From positions 1-64,000 of the forward strand of contig JABFQZ010000018.1 of NCBI GenBank assembly GCA_013141435.1: a DNA stretch of 64,000 nt. The letters are read 5' to 3'. The notes under the pieces are model-generated. The model had not been told where the DNA came from. It did no database searches and saw only the letters and a program-made list of their open reading frames with translations. Numbering within the stretch: the first letter of the stretch is position 1; the number at the start of each line of letters is the position of its first letter. Both the position numbers and the translations under genes were made by a program. The DNA comes from Ferruginibacter sp. GTDB taxonomy: Bacteria; Bacteroidota; Bacteroidia; Chitinophagales; Chitinophagaceae. This document shows, in pieces, positions 1 to 9,336 of this stretch.

Positions 1-2578
1 TAATAATTTGAAGTTTGTAAGAAAAAACGGCACATAACAAGTGGTTTGGCAAAATACCGCCACAAGCCTTTGTACTATAATTCAACATTCTGCAAGGCGG
101 TACTTCGCCAAGCCACCAAACGTTGGCAGCACCTCTATCGCCACGTACAAAAAGCATATAGCCCATATCGTTGGCTATTTTGGTAGTAGTGGTGTTGGTT
201 AATTCTACCCAAGTATTGCTACTAGCATTGTAGTATTTCATAGAGCCACGCTGGGTATAATAATCTAACTCGGCATTTGGACCCGATGGACCTGTAATGG
301 CAGTGCCATATCCGGTAGATGAAAGGGCACTAACGTTTTCTCTCCATGATTGTGCAACATAGGGAGAAGTAGATATAACCAATGGTGTAGCCAAAAAACG
401 CCAAGACTTATACCCAGGTAAATAACGCTCTATTACAAATCGTCTATCGTTCCAACTGTAATTTATTGTTTGTGTTATAGGATTGCCCATATCTGCAATA
501 TGAGCAGTATTACTACTAGTAGATCGTAAAATTATATCAGTACTATAATGAAAAAATAAATTGGAATTGCTATTTAATTTTAATTCGTTTAAAATAGCTA
601 TATTTTTGTTGCCATTTTCAGAATTTATTGTTAACCCACTTGAAAATGTATTATTATTGGTTAGGTTATAAAAATCAGACCTTACAGCAGCATCTACAGA
701 ATAGTCTTCAAAATAAGCTTGAGCTTTTGTTGAAGAAGAAAACACAACTCTACCATTTTGTGCATCAAAGGTTGCATTTTTTCTAATAAAATCACCGTTT
801 AAAACTAAATCACCATCAGCAGCATTAGGTAATGTTTTTAAAGGGCTACCACTTACTCCATCATTATTAAATCGAGCAATACCAATATTGTTGTATGTAC
901 GTCCTCTAATAGTTTGAGCTCCATCGCCATCAAAAGCAATATACCCACCTGTAATATTATAAGTAGTATTTGTAAATTCGGGTACTATTACTCCTGTTTT
1001 GCCCAAATACAAATTGCCTCCACTAATATTTAATAGTGTTGAAGCAGTTGTACTTTTTAATGAATTTGCAATAGTTGGATATGATTGTGTGGTTTGCCAA
1101 TCACCTGCACTCATATTATATTCGTTGGCTACACGTATTTCGCATATTTGGGTTAAATACCCAGTGTTGGACTTATACAATTTATAAAAATCTTCACCAC
1201 CGCCACCAGCTACTTTAATTGCTGGATATCCAGTTCCCCAAAAATGTACTTTAGATGTACCTTCATCAAAATTAGCTGTTGTACCTAAATTATTCCATAC
1301 ATTCCAAATACTTGCTGTATAATTTAGTAATTTAAAAACTGTTGTGCTAGCACCTATAGTTATATCACCATCTACACCACTTGTAGCAGGTGAGCTTACT
1401 CCTGTACTAAAATTACCAGTTGCAATTTTATTGCCTGGTTTAAAAAATTCTACATTGCCATAAGGTACAGCCATTACATATTGGTCTGATGAAGTAGGTA
1501 TAGCATAAGAAGGGTCATTTTTTTGATAAGATACAGTGCCTCCAAGTAAATGAGTAGTTGAAGGAGCAATAAAATTTTGATAATGATTTGTAAAAAAACC
1601 ACCATCTTTCAAAACAATATCATCTCTTACACTAATATTGCCTACACAATCTAAAACTCTAAATGTAGTATATACTTTATTTTGTACTATTACTGTACTA
1701 AATTTTAAGCCTGTAGCATGTGTAGTGTATAAATATGTTTCTACATTAGCAGAGTAAAGGCTTGTATTGCCATTTAAAGTTAAGGCAATAGGATCGCCAG
1801 CAGCAGTATGTATTTGAGAATTGCCATTTGTAAATAGCTTTGCCCATGGGTAAGTATAATTTGCAGGGTAACCATTTGCAGGTATATAGCCTGCTTGTGA
1901 GCCCGAAGTTTCTAAAGTAATAAAAGAACTTGTGTTGGCAGCTTGTAAATTTGTGCCAGCAAGAATTAAATCGCCTCTATTTATAATGATGCTACTAAAT
2001 GTAATTGTTGAAGATGGGAAACTAAAGTTTCTATAATATTCTTTATCTATAATAACATTGTATAAGTTTACATTATTACCTGCATTATTAATTGTTCTAT
2101 TATCTAAACCTGATGTATAAATGGCATCTACAAAAAGTTTAAAAATAATTTTTGCTGTACCTCCACCCCAGTTTTGAAATGGTATTGTATTTGTACCATT
2201 ACAATCTATATTACCATAAATGGATAATACTTGATTGGCAGAAACAGTTACATTATCTGAAGCATTATTATCTTCAAAAATTAAATTAAAACAAGCAGCT
2301 GTAGCCACATCTACTGTAATTACCGAGCCTGATTTTATATAAACACTAGGTACAGTAGTATAGCCACCACTAAGAGTTACAAAAGGGGTTTGCCCACTTG
2401 TAGCAGCTACCCAAGTACCACCACTATATATGTTCCAAGAATTGTAGTCACTCCAGTTTCCGGTGCTATTTTTTGTTTGAAAATCGCCAGCTACTTGGGC
2501 TATTGAGCTACTACCAAAAAACAAAATTGTGCATACAAGTAGTGTTATTTTTAGTACTGCAAAAATTTCTTTTTTCAC
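1..2578 (-). CDS. Large secreted surface protein, C-terminus beyond window edge
   Basis: An open frame of 859 codons runs from a GTG start at 2578 to the window edge without a stop. An in-frame TAA lies just upstream and no in-frame ATG is near, so GTG is the best start. Residues 1-29 form a signal peptide ending in SSSIAQ. The rest is rich in Gly, Asn, Thr and Ser with repeated short beta-strand-like stretches, and near residues 760-820 it has the run IERYLPGYKSWRFLATPL followed by YMLFVRGDR, which is common in large Bacteroidota T9SS-exported proteins. The last ~40 codons before the edge are encoded by a palindromic repeat, so the native C-terminus may be lost. The function is probably adhesin-like or structural, but this is not established. 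It lies just downstream of another secreted protein on the same strand. Confidence 0.75.
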   Translation of the reverse strand, partial: MKKEIFAVLKITLLVCTILFFGSSSIAQVAGDFQTKNSTGNWSDYNSWNIYSGGTWVAATSGQTPFVTLSGGYTTVPSVYIKSGSVITVDVATAACFNLIFEDNNASDNVTVSANQVLSIYGNIDCNGTNTIPFQNWGGGTAKIIFKLFVDAIYTSGLDNRTINNAGNNVNLYNVIIDKEYYRNFSFPSSTITFSSIIINRGDLILAGTNLQAANTSSFITLETSGSQAGYIPANGYPANYTYPWAKLFTNGNSQIHTAAGDPIALTLNGNTSLYSANVETYLYTTHATGLKFSTVIVQNKVYTTFRVLDCVGNISVRDDIVLKDGGFFTNHYQNFIAPSTTHLLGGTVSYQKNDPSYAIPTSSDQYVMAVPYGNVEFFKPGNKIATGNFSTGVSSPATSGVDGDITIGASTTVFKLLNYTASIWNVWNNLGTTANFDEGTSKVHFWGTGYPAIKVAGGGGEDFYKLYKSNTGYLTQICEIRVANEYNMSAGDWQTTQSYPTIANSLKSTTASTLLNISGGNLYLGKTGVIVPEFTNTTYNITGGYIAFDGDGAQTIRGRTYNNIGIARFNNDGVSGSPLKTLPNAADGDLVLNGDFIRKNATFDAQNGRVVFSSSTKAQAYFEDYSVDAAVRSDFYNLTNNNTFSSGLTINSENGNKNIAILNELKLNSNSNLFFHYSTDIILRSTSSNTAHIADMGNPITQTINYSWNDRRFVIERYLPGYKSWRFLATPLVISTSPYVAQSWRENVSALSSTGYGTAITGPSGPNAELDYYTQRGSMKYYNASSNTWVELTNTTTTKIANDMGYMLFVRGDRGAANVWWLGEVPPCRMLNYSTKACGGILPNHLLCAVFSYKLQII
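42..118. repeat. Palindromic repeat element inside the 3' part of a coding frame
   Basis: The arms at 42-61 and 96-118 are imperfect inverted copies (TGGTTTGGCAAAATACCGCC against GGCGGTACTTCGCCAAGCCA), separated by about 34 bases. The word GGTTTGGCAAAAT recurs at 24551-24563 in another repeat-rich stretch. The element is in frame with the minus-strand gene covering it and supplies codons without a stop up to the window edge. It looks like a non-autonomous intergenic palindromic element that landed in the gene. Confidence 0.6.
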
Positions 2579-2619
2579 TATTAATTGTTTTATTTATTGC
2601 AAAAAAATTAAAATTCTTT

Positions 2620-5463
2620 TTATTGTTTAACGAATTTTTGTACCATTTTGTTTTCGTTATTTATCATTATTACAAAATAAATACCTTTAGCTAAGTTAGA
2701 AATATCAATTACTTTACTATTATTAGATGTAAATTGATAAACCGTTTTGCCATTTTCGTTTACAATTTTAAATGCAGAATTATTTGCAAAAGTATTAATA
2801 TTTATTTTTATACTATTTTGTGCAAATGCTGGTGTAATGGTAAAATAGTTGTTATTTTTTGTTTCGCAATTATTTAAAGAAATGATTTTAGAAAAATAGA
2901 AGCTACCATCTTTATCGGTTTGTTTAATTCTATAAAAAGATAATCCGTTTAGTTTTTCATTATCATTAAATGTATAAGTTTTATTTGCCGAAAAAACTTT
3001 TCCAATTTTTTTCCAAATATTACCGTCTTCACTTTTTTCAACTTCAAAATAATCGTTGTTTATTTCAGAAGTTGTTTTCCAATTTAATTGTGCATATTGG
3101 TTATTGCAAATGGCAGTAAAACTTTCAAATTTTACGGGCAATACAGTACTCAAACTACCTATTTTCATACCATTGCCAAAGCTTGTAACCCACATTTTAT
3201 CGGTATCAAAAGGGTTAAAAAATACCTTTAAAGGGTTTTTAAATTCATAGCCCAAAACTCTTGTAAAACTTGGCGCAGCTGTACCTCTAGCGTTTATGTT
3301 ACTACTCATCCAAAGTCCTAACCCTTCGGTTGTAAAGTACAATTCGTTGGGGTTTGTAGGGTTAAATGTGCAAGATTCTACTCTATCAATTATAGGGTCG
3401 GTAAGTCTTATCCAAGTAGAGCCTCTATTTATGGTTTTATATAAACCTCCTGTACCTGCTGGTGCACCACCCCAGCCACTTGCTACACAGGCATACCAAG
3501 TGTTTTGAGTAGCATCGTTGGGGTCTATTACTACTTCTTTTGTCCAATAAATCATATTCACAGGGTCCGATACATCTGCCCAAGTATTGGTAGTAGGGTT
3601 ATATGTAAATACACCAGAGCTTGAAGCAAAAACTGGCACGCCAGATGTATTTCTACGTCCAGAAAAAGCAGCAACTACAGTACCATCGTTAAGTACCTCT
3701 AACGACGCAGGGTGTTTTTGAGTACGAGGAGGGTCAGCCAAAAGTGTCCATGTAGAAGTGGCAAGATTACTTAAATCATCACATCTATAAACGCCACCAA
3801 CACCAGCGCCTGCTGCATAATGTATTACACTTGCATAAGCTCTATTGGTATTGTTTGGGTCTAAAGCTATCCAATATACTGGGTGTCCAAAAAGTTTTAA
3901 TAAATTCCAAGTTTGCCCATTATTGGTAGAGTAAATTAATTTACCGTTTGGGTCTGCATTATCTAAAGGTATATCTTTTAGCCTAGTACTTTGGTACATA
4001 TCATGAACGTTAGACGTAGCCGCAATTAATGTGCCACTTGAAGTTTTTACAGTACGATAAGCTGTATTTGCTAAATGTCCAGTGTAATTAAAAGACCATT
4101 TGTTGCCAGCATCTGTACTTCTCATTCCTCTCACATCGGAATAAGAAGCCCATAAATTTGTAGCATTAGCCCAAGTTACTTGCCAGCAGGTTGTATTTTC
4201 TAAACCAATGCTTTTGTAGCTTTGAAACTGTGGGGTAGCTGCATTCATTGAGTTTTGTTCTGCTACATCTACATATCCTTGGCTCCATGAAGAGCCACCA
4301 TTGGTTGTTTTATGCGGAAACCCAAAATCGGTGATTATTACTTTATTGGCATCTGTAGCACAAACATCGAACCCTAAAGCACATTCACCATAACTCCATT
4401 GTCTATCTCCCAAATGACCAGCCCAACCAGTAAATACATTTTGGTTATTATTTACAATTAAAGAATTTGTCCATGTGCTACCTGCATTAACAGATTTGAG
4501 AACCATAGGCTCTCCCCAAGAGCCTCCAGATGCTTTTATACTACTGCCAGCCACATATACAGTATTAATATCATTTTCGGCACAATCTATATACATTGGA
4601 TATTCACCATTTGTAATATCAATCCCAGTTGCAATTGATGTCCAATTATTAGTACCACCATGTATATAATCTACGGTATAAACTCCTTTTGTAAAACCCC
4701 AATAATCTAATCCTTTTACACCTACATAGGTATTACCAGCTGCACCAGTAATACAATAAAACCTAGTGGTAGAGCCAACTTTTGCAATAGCAAAGCTCCA
4801 AATACGTTCGTTTATTGGCAAACCTCCAATAGGTGTTATAGCCCAAGTATAACCACCATTTGTAGATACCAATACACCATCGTTGGTAGCAATGTACACC
4901 CTATTGCTAGTATTATCGAAGAAAAAGCCACTCAAAATACAACCAGATCCACCATCTAAAGCAGTATGTTCCAAATCTACAGTTGCACCACCATCATGAG
5001 TAACAAATACTTGGCCATAATTAGAAAATACAACCAAATCGGGGTCGCTTGTACTTGAATATATTGATACAAAATTTTCGCCAGAGGCAGAAACAGGCAA
5101 TACAAATGGTACCCATGTAAGTCCATTATCGATACTTTTTACTGGTACATTATTACCAGCTACGGGGTCTAAAATTGTTAAAGAGTATAGTAACCCTGGA
5201 GTGCTTGTAAAACAAACTTTTGCATCTGCATTGCCATTAATATTAGCCGAGTTTAATTGTGTATATGAATTTCCAAAATTGGTGGTGTGAAATTGCTCTC
5301 CCATATCGCATGCCACAAAATACTCATTGGTGTTAAAAGGATTTATAGTAGGATAAAATAATGCACCACCACCACCAATACCTCTGGCTTGCCAAGATAT
5401 TGGTTGAGAAAAAGAAACAATTGAAAGTGTAGCGAAAATGAAATTAAGTACCAGTTTTTTCAT
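2620..5463 (-). CDS. T9SS-exported beta-propeller (BNR/sortilin-like) protein
   Basis: A 947-residue secreted protein. It has a signal peptide (residues 1-19, ending SFSQ) and then about 750 residues carrying repeated Asp/Asn-Gly-Gly-x-Thr-Trp Asp-box motifs (HDGGAT, TNGGYTW, NAGSTW, TNGGSSW, NNGQTW, NRGSTW). These are the signature of BNR, sortilin or GH74-like beta-propellers. A fibronectin-like stretch starting VLPVKFESF and a T9SS type A sorting domain ending KGIYFVIMINNENKMVQKFVKQ follow. T9SS cargo is released or anchored at the outer surface. A glycoside hydrolase (GH74-like) or binding role is possible, but no catalytic pair was assigned. The gene is 41 bases upstream of the next large secreted gene on the same strand, so the two may be co-transcribed. 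Confidence 0.88.
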   Translation of the reverse strand: MKKLVLNFIFATLSIVSFSQPISWQARGIGGGGALFYPTINPFNTNEYFVACDMGEQFHTTNFGNSYTQLNSANINGNADAKVCFTSTPGLLYSLTILDPVAGNNVPVKSIDNGLTWVPFVLPVSASGENFVSIYSSTSDPDLVVFSNYGQVFVTHDGGATVDLEHTALDGGSGCILSGFFFDNTSNRVYIATNDGVLVSTNGGYTWAITPIGGLPINERIWSFAIAKVGSTTRFYCITGAAGNTYVGVKGLDYWGFTKGVYTVDYIHGGTNNWTSIATGIDITNGEYPMYIDCAENDINTVYVAGSSIKASGGSWGEPMVLKSVNAGSTWTNSLIVNNNQNVFTGWAGHLGDRQWSYGECALGFDVCATDANKVIITDFGFPHKTTNGGSSWSQGYVDVAEQNSMNAATPQFQSYKSIGLENTTCWQVTWANATNLWASYSDVRGMRSTDAGNKWSFNYTGHLANTAYRTVKTSSGTLIAATSNVHDMYQSTRLKDIPLDNADPNGKLIYSTNNGQTWNLLKLFGHPVYWIALDPNNTNRAYASVIHYAAGAGVGGVYRCDDLSNLATSTWTLLADPPRTQKHPASLEVLNDGTVVAAFSGRRNTSGVPVFASSSGVFTYNPTTNTWADVSDPVNMIYWTKEVVIDPNDATQNTWYACVASGWGGAPAGTGGLYKTINRGSTWIRLTDPIIDRVESCTFNPTNPNELYFTTEGLGLWMSSNINARGTAAPSFTRVLGYEFKNPLKVFFNPFDTDKMWVTSFGNGMKIGSLSTVLPVKFESFTAICNNQYAQLNWKTTSEINNDYFEVEKSEDGNIWKKIGKVFSANKTYTFNDNEKLNGLSFYRIKQTDKDGSFYFSKIISLNNCETKNNNYFTITPAFAQNSIKININTFANNSAFKIVNENGKTVYQFTSNNSKVIDISNLAKGIYFVIMINNENKMVQKFVKQ

Positions 5464-5571
5464 TATTATTAATTAAGATTACTTGAATATATAAGACGAT
5501 ATCACCTCTTTAACGGTTTTATTATTTATACAACGAATTTGTTAATTTTTTATTGTGTTAATTTTTTGTAA

Positions 5572-5811
5572 CTATTCAGTTCCAAAAGTAGCTATAGTAT
5601 TAGCTACCCAAGTAAGGTTATTTGTAATGAGCTCTATTACTTGCTTGTTTTTATTATCCCCTATAGATACTTTTCGTAATTGTTTTGGGTACTTATTTTT
5701 TGAACCTTCTTTTTTTAGAGGTACACTTAAATTTAGAAACAGTTTTATAAATTTTGAAATCAGAGCAATCGGTATTAATTTACAACATTCTCCATTTTTG
5801 CACTTATCGTT
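5572..5811 (-). pseudogene. Relic of an IS4-family transposase
   Basis: This minus-strand open frame of 79 codons has no ATG and sits between two stops. It encodes PKQLRKVSIGDNKNKQVIEL followed by ITNNLTWVANTIA. That is the recognisable stretch of IS4-type DDE transposases just before the catalytic-glutamate region (typically ITNN-W-A-TIA-LY-RW-IE-FF). The RWxIExFF segment is missing and the frame ends a few residues later (TFGTE), so the gene is internally deleted and dead. No terminal inverted repeats were found. It explains the ~395-base gap between the neighbouring genes. The assignment rests on motif recall only. Confidence 0.5.
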
Positions 5812-5858
5812 TTATTTGTTGTATCAATAAATGGTGCTTTAATTTATGGAATCAATGT

Positions 5859-6965
5859 TTAACCAATGCCATCTTTTACATCTACAGCATCTCTTAAAGC
5901 AGTACCCAACAAATTAAAAGCCAATACCAACAGCATAATTGCAAAGCCAGGTATTAGTGCTTGCATGGCATTATTAGTAATTATTAAATTGTAGTTTTCT
6001 TTTATCATTAATCCCCAGCTTGGTTGTGGCGGTTGCACACCAATACCTAAAAAGCTAAGTCCTGCCTCTACAATAATGGCAGTAGCAAAATTGCCTGCTG
6101 CTATTACCAATACAGGGCCAATAATGTTGGGCAAAATATGTTTAAAAATTATTCTGAAATCTTTAAAACCCAATGCCTTTGCAGCTTGTACATACTCTAA
6201 TTCTTTTACAGCCATTACTTGCCCACGTACAAGGCGTGCTACACTTACCCATAGAGTAAGCCCTACTGCAATAAATATTTGCCAAAAGCCTTTGCCCAAA
6301 GCAAGGGTTATTGCAAATACTAATAAAAGTGTAGGAATACTCCATGTTACATTTATAAACCACATAATAAATGTATCAGTCTTGCCTTTATAATAACCAG
6401 CAAAAGCACCCAACAAAACACCTATACTCAACGAAATTATAACAGCAACCAAACCCACCATCATACTTACCCTTGTGCCAATAATAAGCCTGCTCAATAA
6501 ATCTCTACCGAAGGCATCTGTACCTAACCAATATTTTTTTGTAATAATTTGAGTCAATATTTTTTCTGGCTGCTTATTCGTTATTTCAACTATACTGTAA
6601 TTTTGCACTACCGAAGTGTCATCATCTACATATTTATTTACACTAATGTTTTGGCCATTTATAGTAAAACTTTTTATTGGCAAAAATTTATGAGTAGTTG
6701 ATCTCCCAAAAAATAAATTATAAAAAAAAGAAGATTGTGTTTTATTGTTTATAGGTATTTTTAAAAACAGTTGAGTGTAACCTAATGGTTTAGATTGTAT
6801 TTCTATTGTTTGCAAATCAGCATCTGTACTATCATCTGGCGCAATAATGTATCCAAAAAAACTTACCAGTACTGCAAGCACAATAATGCACAAGCCTACT
6901 ATTCCCGATTTTTTTCGGCAAAGTTTTTTCCATATAGTTTTTCCCGTATGTTTTGTATTATTCAT
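5859..6965 (-). CDS. ABC transporter permease, DppC/OppC type
   Basis: A 368-residue inner-membrane permease of the peptide/nickel ABC importer class. The N-terminal membrane helix (residues ~20-42) is followed by a periplasmic insert (~45-145) that is much longer than in E. coli DppC. Next come the conserved LGTDAFGRDLLSRL (147-160), five further helices, and the cytoplasmic EAA loop (EYVQAAKALGF, ~257-267) that contacts the ATPase. The C-terminus LAFNLLGTALRDAVDV is typical of DppC. No partner permease, ATPase or binding protein is adjacent, so the gene is an orphan here, as often seen in Bacteroidota. The substrate cannot be named. Confidence 0.88.
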   Translation of the reverse strand: MNNTKHTGKTIWKKLCRKKSGIVGLCIIVLAVLVSFFGYIIAPDDSTDADLQTIEIQSKPLGYTQLFLKIPINNKTQSSFFYNLFFGRSTTHKFLPIKSFTINGQNISVNKYVDDDTSVVQNYSIVEITNKQPEKILTQIITKKYWLGTDAFGRDLLSRLIIGTRVSMMVGLVAVIISLSIGVLLGAFAGYYKGKTDTFIMWFINVTWSIPTLLLVFAITLALGKGFWQIFIAVGLTLWVSVARLVRGQVMAVKELEYVQAAKALGFKDFRIIFKHILPNIIGPVLVIAAGNFATAIIVEAGLSFLGIGVQPPQPSWGLMIKENYNLIITNNAMQALIPGFAIMLLVLAFNLLGTALRDAVDVKDGIG

Positions 6966-7056
6966 TATTTATTACCACAAAATAGGCTAAAGTAACTAAT
7001 ATTTATAGCAATTTTTGCGCTCTTTGTTTACATTGTCACTTTTTATGAAACAAAAT

Positions 7057-8538
7057 TTACAATTCCAATAATCTCGTAGTTCGTACTCTAACGGCATTAC
7101 AAAGAGCTGCATCTTCCGATAATTTTTGCCCATAAGATGGTATCATATTTTTTAGTTTTGTTTGCCAGTCTTTACTTTCCATTTGCACAGCAAAACATTT
7201 TTTCAATACATCTATCATCACATATACAGATGTAGATGCACCTGGTGATGCACCTAGTAAAGCAGCAATTGATCCATCTTTGGAAGCTACTATTTCTGTA
7301 CCAAATTCTAATACTCCACCTTTATCTTCATTTTTTTTTATTACTTGCACTCTTTGCCCTGCTATAGCAAGTTCCCAATCTTCTGCAATTGCTTTTGGTA
7401 AGTATTTTTTTAGTGCATCTATTCTGTCTTTATCAGATTGTGCTACTTGTTTTATTAAATATTTTGTGAGCTCCAAATTGTGCCAACCTGCCGATAGCAT
7501 TGGGTAAATATTAGCAAACTCAATGCTTAAAGGCAAATCCATAAATGAACCTTGTTTTAAAAACTTAGTACTAAAGCCTGCAAAAGGGCCAAACAATAAA
7601 GCCTTTTTTTTATTTATTATACGAGTATCCAAATGTGGCACACTCATAGGTGGTGCACCTACACTTGCTTTGCCATATACTTTTGCTGCATGTTTTTCTA
7701 TTATAGTTTTATTGTTGCACCTAAGCCACTGTCCACTTATTGGAAATCCACCATAGCCCTCAGCTTCCTCAATGTTCGATTTTTCTAACAACGGTAATGA
7801 GCCACCTCCAGCCCCTATAAAAACAAATGGAGATACAAAAGCTGTCTTTTCATCGTTCAATAAATCTTTTACTTTTATTTGCCATGTTCCATCGCTTTCT
7901 TTTTCTAAATCTCTCACTTCATGGTTGCAATAAAGTGTTACGTTTTCTTGCTCTTGCAAATGTTTTATCATAACCCTTGTAAGTGCCCCAAAATTTACAT
8001 CGGTACCAATATCTATTTTTGTTGCAGCTACTTTTTCATTGGCGTTTCTGCCTTCCATTACAAGCGGAATCCATTCATTAATTTTTGTAGCATTATCCGA
8101 AAATTGCATACCAGCAAACAATGCATTTTGTGTAAGTGCCTCAAATCTTTTTTTAAGATATTGTACATTATCGGCTCCCCACACAAAACTAATATGTGGT
8201 ATATTATTAATAAAATCTTGAGGGTTACTAAAATATTTTTGTTCAACCAAATAACTCCAAAACTGTTTGCTCATTTCAAAATGCGCAGCAATTTTTAATG
8301 CCTTAGAAATATCAATTGAGCCATCTTCATTTTCTGGAGTATAATTTAGTTCACAAAATGCCGAATGCCCAGTGCCTGCATTATTCCAAGCGTCGGAGCT
8401 TTCTAATGCCACACCATCTAATCTTTCAAAAATGGCAATAGAAATATTTGGCTCCAACTCTTTTAAAATTACGCCAAGTGTGGCACTCATTATGCCAGCA
8501 CCTATCAAAACAACATCTGTTTTTTTAATATTTACCAT
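7057..8538 (-). CDS. mqo: Malate:quinone oxidoreductase
   Basis: This 493-residue peripheral membrane flavoprotein oxidises malate to oxaloacetate and passes electrons to the quinone pool, replacing or bypassing NAD malate dehydrogenase in the TCA cycle. The N-terminal FAD-binding motif VVLIGAGIMSATLG (residues ~9-22) and the family-typical SSDAWNNAGTGHSAFCELNYTP (~47-68) are clear. The length matches the family. The ATG at 8538 directly precedes the FAD strand, so it is taken as the start. The gene stands alone: a 158-base gap with a hairpin separates it from aat upstream, and the ABC permease lies 91 bases downstream. Confidence 0.96.
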   Translation of the reverse strand: MVNIKKTDVVLIGAGIMSATLGVILKELEPNISIAIFERLDGVALESSDAWNNAGTGHSAFCELNYTPENEDGSIDISKALKIAAHFEMSKQFWSYLVEQKYFSNPQDFINNIPHISFVWGADNVQYLKKRFEALTQNALFAGMQFSDNATKINEWIPLVMEGRNANEKVAATKIDIGTDVNFGALTRVMIKHLQEQENVTLYCNHEVRDLEKESDGTWQIKVKDLLNDEKTAFVSPFVFIGAGGGSLPLLEKSNIEEAEGYGGFPISGQWLRCNNKTIIEKHAAKVYGKASVGAPPMSVPHLDTRIINKKKALLFGPFAGFSTKFLKQGSFMDLPLSIEFANIYPMLSAGWHNLELTKYLIKQVAQSDKDRIDALKKYLPKAIAEDWELAIAGQRVQVIKKNEDKGGVLEFGTEIVASKDGSIAALLGASPGASTSVYVMIDVLKKCFAVQMESKDWQTKLKNMIPSYGQKLSEDAALCNAVRVRTTRLLEL

Positions 8539-8623
8539 TATTCATCGTATTATTCATTTTTTTTAACTTGGGGCTGTTAGCTAAATAAAATGTATGAACA
8601 TTTGTACGCTGCCCGCCTACAAT

Positions 8624-8652
8624 CTTTTTGTTAGCTAAAGCTATACAAAAAG
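8624..8652. terminator. Hairpin between aat and mqo, probable aat terminator
   Basis: A near-perfect 29-bp inverted repeat has CTTTTTGTTAGCT in one arm and AGCTATACAAAAAG in the other. It lies 45 bases past the aat stop on the minus strand and upstream of mqo. On the minus strand it ends in a run of T. It may also be part of a longer palindromic intergenic repeat covering 8570-8690. Confidence 0.45.
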
Positions 8653-8696
8653 GATTTTCGGCTAAGCATCGCAGCCCTTCGTCAGCATATCTTTTT

Positions 8697-9335
8697 TCAA
8701 CTTTTATTATGCAATATATTAAGATACTCTGCTCTTTCTATCATTTCTGCACCCATGCTAATAAGGTGTTCGGTTCTTATTTGGCAATCTATTACTTTAT
8801 AGTTATTTTCTTTGCAAAGCCATATCAGTGCAGCTTTTGATGCATTACTTACTTTGCTAAACATACTTTCGCCACAAAAAACATTATTTATTTCTAACCC
8901 ATACAAACCGCCTACAAGTTCCTTATTTTGCCAAACCTCTACACTTTTTGCAATACCCATTTTGTGTAAATTTATGTATGCTTTTTGCATGTCATTTGTT
9001 ATCCATGTTCCATCTTGGTCTTTGCGATTTGTATTGGCACAATATTGTATTACAGTTTCAAAAACAGTATTAAATGTAATTGTAAAACTTTTTTTATTTA
9101 AAATTTGTTGCATGCTTTTACTCACAAAAATCTTATTTGAAAATAATACACAACGTTCTGGCGGAGCATACCAGCATATGGGTTCATCATCGCTATACCA
9201 AGGGAAAATGCCGTTTTTATAAGCTAGCAAAAGCCGCTCTGAGCTTAAATCTCCGCCAATTGCAAGCAAGCCATCAGGCTCCGCCATTGCACTATCCGGA
9301 AAAGAAATATCAATATTGTGTAATTCAAAAATCAT
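8697..9335 (-). CDS. aat: Leucyl/phenylalanyl-tRNA-protein transferase
   Basis: A 212-residue cytoplasmic enzyme that adds Leu or Phe from aminoacyl-tRNA to the N-terminus of proteins with basic N-terminal residues, marking them for ClpS/ClpAP degradation (N-degron pathway). Family motifs present are FPDSAMAEPDGLLAIGGDLS, GIFPWYSDDEPICWYAPPERCVL, DGTWITNDMQKAY and GGLYGLEINNVFCGESMFS. The start at 9335 (MIFELHN) is preferred over 9362 because it sits one base after the stop of the upstream helicase gene, giving tight coupling. The 9362 start would add nine unconserved residues. Confidence 0.95.
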   Translation of the reverse strand: MIFELHNIDISFPDSAMAEPDGLLAIGGDLSSERLLLAYKNGIFPWYSDDEPICWYAPPERCVLFSNKIFVSKSMQQILNKKSFTITFNTVFETVIQYCANTNRKDQDGTWITNDMQKAYINLHKMGIAKSVEVWQNKELVGGLYGLEINNVFCGESMFSKVSNASKAALIWLCKENNYKVIDCQIRTEHLISMGAEMIERAEYLNILHNKS

Positions 9336-9336
9336 A

